From an uncultured Clostridia bacterium (GTDB lineage Bacteria > Bacillota_A > Clostridia > TANB77 > CAG-508): 29,641 nt of DNA. Shown here one piece after another: positions 23,938-29,641 of the stretch. The notes under the pieces were generated by a model, which saw nothing but the letters and a program-made list of their open reading frames with translations, searched no databases and was not told the origin of the DNA. How positions within the stretch are numbered: position 1 is the stretch's first letter; every line of letters starts with the position of its first letter. A program made the translations under genes and the position numbers. The stretch is taken from the NCBI GenBank assembly GCA_944392525.1, contig CALXXB010000008.1:1-29641 (forward strand), written 5' to 3'.

Positions 23938-24885
23938 ATGATTAGCATTTCAAATGAAAAAAGCATGATGAAATTATTAGAAATTGAAAAAAAATCGTTG
24001 AACTCAATGTTAGATATTCAGAAAAATTTAAATAAACAAATTCTAAGTTTCCTTAAAAATTTCTTAGGCGATGTAAAAATAGATTTGAATTTTGACTCTG
24101 AAAATACAGTTTTTAAATATATTAAAGAAACTACTGATATTTTAAGCAAATCTAATTCTAACATTGATAAACTTGAATCTCTTTCGAAAAAACTAGATAA
24201 TCTAATTTCAGGTATTGACGATAATTATTTCAAAGAAAAAATTGAATTATACAATAATAAATTTGAAAGTGAAATTGACACAATATATGAATACACAAAT
24301 TTGATTGAAGAATTTATTCATAAAATATCGTTACTCGACTTATCACAAATATTAGCTGAAATAAATAAAGTAACTGATACTAACACTGATACAAACAATA
24401 AAGAATCTGATTTAGAAATAAATTCTGAAATTTTAAATTCTTCTTTTGTTGAAAACACATTAGTAATTTCAGAAATGAAAGGGAAAGTAATTTTACCTTA
24501 TAAAATAAGTGAAGTAAATGATATCTTATTTAATGACAATGACAAATATTCTTCAATTGAAGATGTAATAGAAAAAGTATATACAAAACCAATTAAAGAA
24601 TATAGATTCTCTGCAGTAGCAAGATTTAGAGAAGCTTATAAATTAGTTACAGGAAAAGAACACAAATCAAAAATTAAAGCTTTTTCTTTAGCTTCTGAAT
24701 TATTTACAAACTACAACCTACACCCAGCTATCATCACAGCCTGTAAATCATTAGATGAATTAGATATTTACTTAGCTTGTTTAGAGGATAACTCATTAGA
24801 TGATTTTCCATTTTTTGATGTTAAATATGAAGTTGCTCCAAAAATCCAAAAGCAAGAACTTCAAAAACAAGAAATTCCTTTTTAA
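23938..24885 (+). CDS. Helical cytosolic protein of unknown function
   Basis: 315 residues, no signal peptide or TM helix. Residues 1-150 are Lys/Asn/Ser-rich and predicted as coiled coil (repeated L-x-x-L-x-x-K patterns). A Thr/Asn/Asp-rich linker lies at about 143-155. The C-terminal part (about 172-302) looks like a compact conserved domain: NTLVISEMKGKVILPYKISE, YRFSAVARFREAYKLV, and AIITACKSLDELDIYLACLE followed by a DDFPFF end. I have a sense that this C-terminal domain is widespread in Clostridia, but no function is known to me. GGAGG precedes the ATG; it is a single-gene unit between its own promoter and terminator, divergent from unit 1. Confidence 0.75.
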   Translation: MISISNEKSMMKLLEIEKKSLNSMLDIQKNLNKQILSFLKNFLGDVKIDLNFDSENTVFKYIKETTDILSKSNSNIDKLESLSKKLDNLISGIDDNYFKEKIELYNNKFESEIDTIYEYTNLIEEFIHKISLLDLSQILAEINKVTDTNTDTNNKESDLEINSEILNSSFVENTLVISEMKGKVILPYKISEVNDILFNDNDKYSSIEDVIEKVYTKPIKEYRFSAVARFREAYKLVTGKEHKSKIKAFSLASELFTNYNLHPAIITACKSLDELDIYLACLEDNSLDDFPFFDVKYEVAPKIQKQELQKQEIPF

Positions 24886-24907
24886 TATAATAATATAATA
24901 AATTTCT

Positions 24908-24939
24908 AATAAGAAGCATTACTGCTTCTTATTTTTTTC
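24908..24939 (+). terminator. Intrinsic terminator after the 315-residue protein gene
   Basis: A perfect 11-bp stem (24908-24918 with 24923-24933), with a 4-base TTAC loop, is followed by a run of seven T. Confidence 0.9.
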
Positions 24940-25021
24940 ATTTTTCTATTTTTTCATTTTTTGTTCTAATTCTATTTCTTTTCACATATAATATATAAAT
25001 ATTTTTCAAGGAGAGATTTAT

Positions 25022-25924
25022 ATGTATAATAATTACCCTATTGTTCCTTATGTAGGATTTAAAGATGAAAATGTTAGAACCCCTATTACTTTTATTGCAC
25101 AACATCAAAATGTTCAACCTGGTATGGAATATGAGATGAAACCTGCTCCTATTTTTGAAAATCCAAATTATGTACCATCTGGCAAATTAAAAGATAAAGT
25201 TGTAATTATTTCTGGTGGTGATAGTGGAATTGGAAGAGCTGTAAGTGTTCTTTTTGCAAAAGAAGGTGCTGATATTGTTATTAGTTATCTAAACGAACAC
25301 GAGGATGCAAATTATACAAAAAAAGTAATCGAAGAATGTGGAAGAAAATGTCTTCTAATTCCTGGAGACCTTCGAGACGAAAACTTATCTTCTTATATAG
25401 TAGATGCTACTTTAAAAACTTTTGGTAAAATCGATGTTTTAATAAATAATTGTGGTGTTCAATTTCCTCAAAATAGTATTTTAGATATTTCTTCTGAGCA
25501 ATTAAGAGATACTTTTGAAACTAATATTTTTACATTTTTCTATTTAACAAAAGCTGTACTTCCTCATCTTAAAGCCAATAGCAGTATTATAAATACAACT
25601 TCTATTACTGCATTTGTAGGTAAGAAAAACCTTATTGATTATTCTTCAACTAAAGGAGCTATAACTGTTTTTACAAAATCGCTTGCACTTTCTTTAGCAG
25701 ATCAAGCAATTCGTGTTAATGCAGTTGCACCAGGACCTATTTGGACTCCTCTTATTCCTTCTTCTTTTAATAAGCAAGAAGTAGAAATCTTTGGAACAGA
25801 AACTCCATTAAAAAGAGCTGGTCAACCATTTGAACTTGCTCCTGCTTACTTGTATCTTGCAAGTGATGATTCAAGATATGTAACAGGACAAATTATTCAC
25901 GTAAATGGTGGCAGTATAGTGTAA
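25022..25924 (+). CDS. Short-chain dehydrogenase/reductase, YhdF/GSP39-like
   Basis: 300-residue NAD(P)-dependent oxidoreductase of the classical SDR family with an N-terminal extension of about 55 residues, as in the Bacillus general stress protein 39/YhxC group. The cofactor motif is GGDSGIG (65-71), the structural NNAG motif reads NNCG (142-145), and the catalytic residues are Ser194 (TTSITAF), Tyr207 and Lys211 (YSSTK), with Asn168. APGPIWTPL and a VNGGSIV end are typical. The substrate cannot be told from sequence. AAGGAG precedes the ATG; a TATAAT at 24987-24992, with no good -35, may be its promoter. Confidence 0.9.
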   Translation: MYNNYPIVPYVGFKDENVRTPITFIAQHQNVQPGMEYEMKPAPIFENPNYVPSGKLKDKVVIISGGDSGIGRAVSVLFAKEGADIVISYLNEHEDANYTKKVIEECGRKCLLIPGDLRDENLSSYIVDATLKTFGKIDVLINNCGVQFPQNSILDISSEQLRDTFETNIFTFFYLTKAVLPHLKANSSIINTTSITAFVGKKNLIDYSSTKGAITVFTKSLALSLADQAIRVNAVAPGPIWTPLIPSSFNKQEVEIFGTETPLKRAGQPFELAPAYLYLASDDSRYVTGQIIHVNGGSIV

Positions 25925-25963
25925 ATTTTTTTGCAACAGAGTCAAAAAAACAACCAAAAAGTA

Positions 25964-25995
25964 AAAATAGCCATATGTCTCCATATGACTATTTT
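25964..25995. terminator. Convergent terminator between the SDR gene and the small membrane-protein gene
   Basis: A 14-position stem (25964-25977 with 25982-25995) has a 4-base loop. The single imperfect position is a C/A mismatch in plus-strand RNA but a G/U pair in minus-strand RNA, where it is also followed by a U run, so it works best for the minus-strand gene ending at 26009. Confidence 0.75.
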
Positions 25996-26008
25996 AATTT
26001 ATCTATAT

Positions 26009-26287
26009 TTAGCACTTGCAACAACATTTATCTTTTTTATCTTTCTTTTTATTGCAAAGCATTAATATTACAGTTAATAACAAAAGTAGACCAAGCACAA
26101 TTGCTAAAACTATTATAGCAGGTAAAGAAATTAATATAACTAAAGCTAAAGCGGCACCTATTAGTAATCCTATTGTGAAAGTAAATGCTGTTAGTAATAT
26201 AACTGCTACAATACCTAAACAACTTTTATTTTCTTGGCATTTTCTCTCTTTATTTTCAAAGCAATAAATTGTTTCTTTTGGCTCCAT
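26009..26287 (-). CDS. Small two-helix membrane protein with cysteine-rich tail
   Basis: 92 residues from the ATG at 26287, chosen because GGAGG lies eight bases upstream; a start five codons earlier would sit on the ribosome site. Two cysteines lie before the membrane part (KCQENKSC) and two long hydrophobic helices follow. The protein ends in Lys/Asp and a CCCKC tail that could bind metal. No family recognised. It has its own terminator and a perfect inverted repeat just upstream of the ribosome site. Confidence 0.7.
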   Translation of the reverse strand: MEPKETIYCFENKERKCQENKSCLGIVAVILLTAFTFTIGLLIGAALALVILISLPAIIVLAIVLGLLLLLTVILMLCNKKKDKKDKCCCKC

Positions 26288-26299
26288 TGTATAAACCTC

Positions 26300-26324
26300 C
26301 AATATAGTATTTTCTACTATATTG
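26300..26324 (-). promoter_or_regulatory. Perfect inverted repeat touching the ribosome site of the small membrane-protein gene
   Basis: CAATATAGTA (26300-26309) and TACTATATTG (26315-26324) form a 10-bp perfect palindrome with a 5-base spacer. In the minus-strand RNA its end joins the GGAGG. It could be a repressor operator or an RNA hairpin that affects translation. I see no convincing -10/-35 pair nearby. Confidence 0.45.
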
Positions 26325-26365
26325 TATTATATGTCGATTTTTGTAAATTGGTTACTTTCTTTATC

Positions 26366-26548
26366 CTATGCCTTTTTCTCTATTTTTGTTATTATTTTCT
26401 TTGCCTTTTCTCTTTCTAAAGTCACAACATGTCCACAACCTTGGCATTTTAATTTAAAATCTACACCTACTCTTGTAATCTCCCAAAGTTTACTTCCACA
26501 TGGGTGCTGTTTTTTAGTTCTTACTATATCTCCTACTTGGTATTCCAT
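26366..26548 (-). CDS. DUF951 family protein
   Basis: 60 residues matching the small DUF951 family of Firmicutes: YQVGDIVRTKK, HPCGS, LWEITRVGVDFKLKC and GCGHVVTLER. Cys17, Cys35 and Cys38 may form a zinc site. The family's role is not known. It starts 30 bases after gltX with a GGGAATG-type ribosome site, so it is co-transcribed with it. Confidence 0.88.
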   Translation of the reverse strand: MEYQVGDIVRTKKQHPCGSKLWEITRVGVDFKLKCQGCGHVVTLEREKAKKIITKIEKKA

Positions 26549-26578
26549 AATTATTTCATTCCCTTCAAATTATGGAAA

Positions 26579-28231
26579 TTAGTTTTCCATAGCTTTTTTG
26601 AATCTCTCTACTATTCTATCTTTTCCTAAGATTTTCATTATCTCATACATGTCCGGTGTATTTGTTCTTGATGTTAATGCAACTCTCAATACTGTACTTA
26701 CATCACCAACATGTGCTGTGTATTTACCAGGATTAGCTTTAAATTCTTTAACCTCTTTTGCATAACCAAGTTCTCCTGATAATTCTTTTATCTTATCAAA
26801 CCAAGTTTGTTTATCATCTTCATCACTATAATATTTTTCAGTATAAAGTGTTAGTATTTTGTCTATTTCTTCCTTATTATTTATTACTTGATATGGATAA
26901 TCTTGGTTTTTACTATAGAACAATTCATCATACATATATCCAATATTTTCTTTTACATCTGACCATTTAGATATATCTTTTCTAGGTTTTTTGTTTCCTC
27001 TTTCTATACCAAATACTTTTAATGAATATTCTTTATCTTCTAATAATTTTTCTAATTCTTCATCATGTCTTTTTGCCCATTTTAAAGATTGTTCATATAC
27101 TTTTTCTGCTGTAAATTTAGATATAACTGTTTTTCCTACATCTAATAATTTTACCATATCAAAAAGTGCTCCACTTACACTCATTTTATTTAGTTGTAAT
27201 TCAAATTCTGATATATCTTTATCAGGATTTGCTCTTCTCCAGTTCTCAAATGTAGAATTTGCTATATTTAATAAATACTCTTTAACAGCTTCTTCTGGTA
27301 TTCCTTCTTCTTCATAATAACTTACTGCTGCTTCAGGATCTTTTCTTTTACTTAATTTTCTCTTGTTTCCATTATCATTTTTCATTATTGGTGCTATATG
27401 TGCATATTTTGGTGGTCTAAATCCTAATTCATGGAATAATTGTAAATGTAATGGTACTGAAGATAGCCATTCATCTCCACGTATTACATGTGTTGTTCCC
27501 ATTAAGTGGTCATCTACTGCATGTGCAAAGTGATATGTAGGAAGTCCATCTGCTTTTATTATTACTATATCTTGGTCATTTTCTGGAAATTCTACATTTC
27601 CTTTGATTACATCTTTATGTTTTATCTTTCTATCTTCTCTTCCTGGTGATTTAAATCTTACTATATAGCTTTCTCCATTTTTTATTTTTTCTACCATTTC
27701 TTCAACAGTAAGATGTCTACATTTTGCCCATACTCCATAATATCCTGGTCTTATTTTAGCTGCTTCTTGTTTTTGTCTTATTTCCTCTACTTCTTCTGGA
27801 GTGCAAAAACATGGATATGCTTTACCTTGCTCTATTAAATATTTTGCATAAGCTTGATAAATTTCTTTTCTTTTTGATTGTTTGTATGGTCCATAATTTC
27901 CTTTTTCATCTGTTTCAGAAATCATCCCTTCATCTGGATCTAAACCAAAATCTTTTAATGAATTTACTATATCTGTAATACCATTTTCTACTTCTCTTTT
28001 TTGGTCTGTATCTTCTATTCTTAAGAAAAATACTCCGCCTGTTTGATTTGCTACTTTTTTAGCTATTAAGCTTTGATATAAACCTCCAATATGAACGAAT
28101 CCTGTTGGACTTGGTGCAAATCTTGTAACTATTGCTCCTTCTTTTAAATTTCTTCTTGGATATTTTTCTTCATAATATGATATGTCCTTGCTATCCGGAA
28201 ATATTAAGTTTGCTAAATCTTTATAATCCAT
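26579..28231 (-). CDS. gltX: Glutamyl-tRNA synthetase
   Basis: Attaches glutamate to tRNA-Glu (class Ib synthetase, cytosol). 550 residues, the longer form seen in some Clostridia. The HIGH signature is FAPSPTGFVHIGG (38-50) and KMSKS reads KLSKR (292-296). A zinc site like the Escherichia coli enzyme's is present: Cys141-x-Cys143 and Cys171-x-His173. IEDTD (72-76) and HVIRGDEWL (248-256) are also conserved. Two AAGGAG sites precede the ATG, and a consensus promoter lies 40 bases upstream. Discrimination between tRNA-Glu and tRNA-Gln cannot be read from sequence here; in many Firmicutes the enzyme also charges tRNA-Gln. Confidence 0.97.
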   Translation of the reverse strand: MDYKDLANLIFPDSKDISYYEEKYPRRNLKEGAIVTRFAPSPTGFVHIGGLYQSLIAKKVANQTGGVFFLRIEDTDQKREVENGITDIVNSLKDFGLDPDEGMISETDEKGNYGPYKQSKRKEIYQAYAKYLIEQGKAYPCFCTPEEVEEIRQKQEAAKIRPGYYGVWAKCRHLTVEEMVEKIKNGESYIVRFKSPGREDRKIKHKDVIKGNVEFPENDQDIVIIKADGLPTYHFAHAVDDHLMGTTHVIRGDEWLSSVPLHLQLFHELGFRPPKYAHIAPIMKNDNGNKRKLSKRKDPEAAVSYYEEEGIPEEAVKEYLLNIANSTFENWRRANPDKDISEFELQLNKMSVSGALFDMVKLLDVGKTVISKFTAEKVYEQSLKWAKRHDEELEKLLEDKEYSLKVFGIERGNKKPRKDISKWSDVKENIGYMYDELFYSKNQDYPYQVINNKEEIDKILTLYTEKYYSDEDDKQTWFDKIKELSGELGYAKEVKEFKANPGKYTAHVGDVSTVLRVALTSRTNTPDMYEIMKILGKDRIVERFKKAMEN

Positions 28232-28270
28232 TTTATTCTCTCCTTATTCTCCTTAATTTTAACAATTGCA

Positions 28271-28299
28271 ATTATAACATATATTTAATAAAAAATCAA
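28271..28299 (-). promoter_or_regulatory. gltX promoter
   Basis: On the minus strand: TTGATT (28294-28299), a 17-bp spacer ending in TATGT, and perfect TATAAT (28271-28276). The leader is about 33 bases with two ribosome sites and no room for a T-box. Confidence 0.72.
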
Positions 28300-28335
28300 A
28301 AATTAACTCAAACAAAACTAGTTCTTTTTTCTCTA

Positions 28336-28364
28336 TAAAAAATGGGAGGTGACACGCACCTCCC
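28336..28364 (-). terminator. Terminator of the G+C-rich membrane-protein gene
   Basis: GGGAGGTG (28344-28351) pairs with CACCTCCC (28357-28364) around a 5-base loop, followed in minus-strand RNA by AUUUUUUAU. The stem is unusually G+C-rich for this window, as is the gene it ends. Confidence 0.88.
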
Positions 28365-28369
28365 CATCG

Positions 28370-28765
28370 CTATCCAATCTCGTCAATCCAATGGTTTATG
28401 TATTCAGTGGCTTCATCACAAGCTACAAGCACACTGTCTTCTGCTATTGGAATACTAACATCCTGCAAATACTGATTATCACTATTCTCGACTCTTTCAA
28501 TACTGCTTTGAAGTTGCTCTTTAAGCGCTTCCTGCAATCCTATCGCGGAGAAGTCACTTCTTACGCTCAAAAATTGTATTATTCTTACTTCGCCCTTAAG
28601 CTGTTGCAGTTCATCTCTTGCTTCCTTTTGCTCCTGCTGTCTAGCTTCTTCTCGTTCTTGAGTAACCTCTGCGTTGTGCATATTGTAGATGACACCTGCA
28701 CCTACAGCAATTGCTACAAACAGAACCAGCATCCCCAAACCAATCTTCTTAGTGATTTTTTTCAT
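28370..28765 (-). CDS. Single-pass membrane protein with coiled-coil domain; probably acquired
   Basis: 131 residues from the ATG at 28765 (GGAGG four bases upstream). Lys-rich N-terminus, TM helix about 9-26, then a Glu/Gln/Arg-rich coiled coil (EREEARQQEQKEARDEL), and a C-terminal part with acidic residues. No family recognised. Base use differs from its surroundings: the line 28381-28440 has 25 G+C in 60 and 28621-28680 has 29 in 60, against about a quarter in flanking genes, and the protein is Gln/Ala/Val-rich rather than Lys/Asn/Ile-rich. This suggests transfer from a higher-G+C host. An in-frame ATG at 28813 sits almost at the expected transcription start, so a 16-residue-longer leaderless form is possible but less likely. 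Confidence 0.72.
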   Translation of the reverse strand: MKKITKKIGLGMLVLFVAIAVGAGVIYNMHNAEVTQEREEARQQEQKEARDELQQLKGEVRIIQFLSVRSDFSAIGLQEALKEQLQSSIERVENSDNQYLQDVSIPIAEDSVLVACDEATEYINHWIDEIG

Positions 28766-28819
28766 CTTTCCTCCAATTCTGGATAGCTCATACGCAGACA
28801 GTAATTCTGCCATAATATT

Positions 28820-28848
28820 ATTATACCATATTATGTTAAACTTGTCTA
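28820..28848 (-). promoter_or_regulatory. Promoter of the G+C-rich membrane-protein gene
   Basis: On the minus strand: TAGACA (28843-28848), a 17-bp spacer ending in TATGG (extended -10), and perfect TATAAT (28820-28825). The transcription start would be near 28813. Confidence 0.7.
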
Positions 28849-28874
28849 TTTACTCCTCTTATCTTTCTTTAGTT

Positions 28875-29192
28875 CTATTCATCAATTTTAATGTTAAATC
28901 CATATCTTTTACTATTATATTTTTCTTTCAATCTAAAAACATTTTCCAAATCTATATCATATGTATTTGCAACCATAGCTGTATAATATAAAACATCTGA
29001 TAATTCCTCTTCTATTGTCCCTTTAATACTATCATCAGTCATCCTTTTATTTTTTCTTATTACCTCTGCTAACTCTCCTACTTCTTCTACTAATTTCAAA
29101 AAGTATCTTTGTGTATTTTTTAAATCTTCAGGATTGCTTATAGTATATTTTTCTTTCAAATATTCTTGTAATCTTTTTAATGTTAGTTCCAT
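28875..29192 (-). CDS. MazG-like nucleotide pyrophosphohydrolase
   Basis: 105 residues using the ATG at 29192 (AGAGGTG upstream; the GTG at 29201 is part of that ribosome site). All-alpha NTP-PPase family: EEVGEL (36-41) and EEELSDVLYYT (61-71) supply the acidic residues that bind magnesium. The KRYGF run near the C-terminus is common in this group. It probably hydrolyses noncanonical or excess nucleoside triphosphates to monophosphate and pyrophosphate. A TATAAT at 29212-29217 with TGA before it is a likely -10 element; the -35 is weak. Confidence 0.85.
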   Translation of the reverse strand: MELTLKRLQEYLKEKYTISNPEDLKNTQRYFLKLVEEVGELAEVIRKNKRMTDDSIKGTIEEELSDVLYYTAMVANTYDIDLENVFRLKEKYNSKRYGFNIKIDE

Positions 29193-29305
29193 AAATATCA
29201 CCTCTAAGGCAATTATATCATTTAATTTTAATTATTTCATATTAAATCACAATCTTTTTACCATTCAATTCTTAATTAAAAAATTTAAATTCTAATTACT
29301 TAATA

Positions 29306-29344
29306 ACAAAATAATAGTACCAAGTTTTAAAAGCCTTGGTACTA
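29306..29344 (-). terminator. Probable terminator of the RNase J gene
   Basis: TAGTACCAAG (29315-29324) and CTTGGTACTA (29335-29344) form a perfect 10-bp stem, followed on the minus strand by UUAUUUUG. The gene's stop is 10 bases before the stem. The U run is interrupted, so termination may be partial. Confidence 0.65.
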
Positions 29345-29354
29345 CTGCATTTTA

Positions 29355-29641
29355 TTAAACTTCCATTATAATCGGAATGATCATAGGGTTTCTCTTAGTT
29401 TTAGCAAATACATAATCTTTTAAGTTGTCTCTTACTGATGATTTTATAGTTGACCAATCACGAACTCCGTTTTCTTCGCACTTTTTAATTTCTTTTCTCA
29501 CAACTGCCTTTACTTCATCCATCAAGTTCTCTGATTCTCTTACATAAACGAATCCTCTAGAAATTACATCTGGTCCTGCTACTACTTCTCCTGTTGAAGA
29601 ATCCATTGTTAATACAATTATTATTAAACCATCTTGTGATA
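29355..29641 (-). CDS. Ribonuclease J, C-terminal part (5' end outside window)
   Basis: The frame is open to the window edge; about 94 residues are visible. SQDGLIIIVLTMD, VVAGPDVISRGFVYVRESE and a C-terminal RNPMIIPIIMEV match the end of RNase J proteins, which carry out 5'-to-3' and internal RNA cleavage in Firmicutes. The catalytic metallo-beta-lactamase part is outside the window, and J1 cannot be separated from J2 here. It ends 10 bases before a hairpin. Confidence 0.9.
   Translation of the reverse strand, partial: SQDGLIIIVLTMDSSTGEVVAGPDVISRGFVYVRESENLMDEVKAVVRKEIKKCEENGVRDWSTIKSSVRDNLKDYVFAKTKRNPMIIPIIMEV

Noticed and set aside
28232..28335. T-box or riboswitch before gltX
   Set aside because: The leader from the predicted transcription start is only about 33 bases and holds just two ribosome sites.
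28349..28786. A plus-strand 145-codon reading frame
   Set aside because: It is the antisense of the well-signalled minus-strand gene 28370-28765, which has promoter, GGAGG and terminator.

Overview
The window is an AT-rich (A+T well above two thirds by eye) stretch of a Gram-positive Firmicutes chromosome, most likely an uncultured Clostridia-type bacterium. The evidence is the housekeeping genes at the edges (purA, engB, gltX with a DUF951 neighbour, a MazG-like gene, RNase J), strong AGGAGG-type ribosome binding sites, extended -10 SigA-like promoters, and many SipW-type (ER-type) signal peptidases. TGA, TAA and TAG all behave as stops.

Edges: positions 1-1339 carry the 3' end of purA and complete engB on the plus strand, closed by a bidirectional terminator. 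Positions 23938-29641 carry a divergently transcribed helical protein of unknown function, a short-chain dehydrogenase, a small two-helix membrane protein, gltX-DUF951, a G+C-rich (probably acquired) single-pass membrane coiled-coil protein, a MazG-like gene, and the 3' end of an RNase J gene.

Centre (about 1350-23850): one large surface-structure locus. It contains five SipW-like proteins. Three keep the Ser/His pair (1906-2493, 16212-16838, 22094-22627) and two have lost it (1350-1934, 23227-23787). It also contains seven TasA-like or SipW-substrate-like membrane/exported proteins. Six of these share an aromatic-[A/G/S]-x-[F/Y] motif at the end of the signal helix. The likely major fibre subunit (12970-13956) has its own promoter and a strong terminator. 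A giant (about 2850 residue) glycine-rich beta-solenoid surface protein at 2505-11064 is broken by a one-base insertion near 6135.

The minus-strand genes form two long transcription units. Unit 1 starts from a promoter at about 23.84 kb and runs through ten tightly spaced or overlapping genes to a terminator at 15.6 kb: dead SipW, substrate, SipW, substrate, larger exported protein, a cytosolic protein with a possible degenerate EAL-like end, a membrane-anchored McrB-like AAA+ ATPase, a DUF2357-like protein, SipW, substrate. Unit 2 starts from a promoter at about 12.78 kb with a 34-residue microprotein that is easily missed. It continues with a 516-residue coiled-coil cytosolic protein, the giant surface protein, an active-type SipW and a degenerate SipW.

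The most interesting idea is that a membrane-tethered McrB-like motor, with a DUF2357 partner that shows no visible nuclease domain, has been built into a SipW/TasA-type fibre operon. It would then be a cytoplasmic energy or control module for surface-fibre assembly rather than a restriction system. The gene order, overlaps and motifs are seen in the sequence; the functional link is inference.
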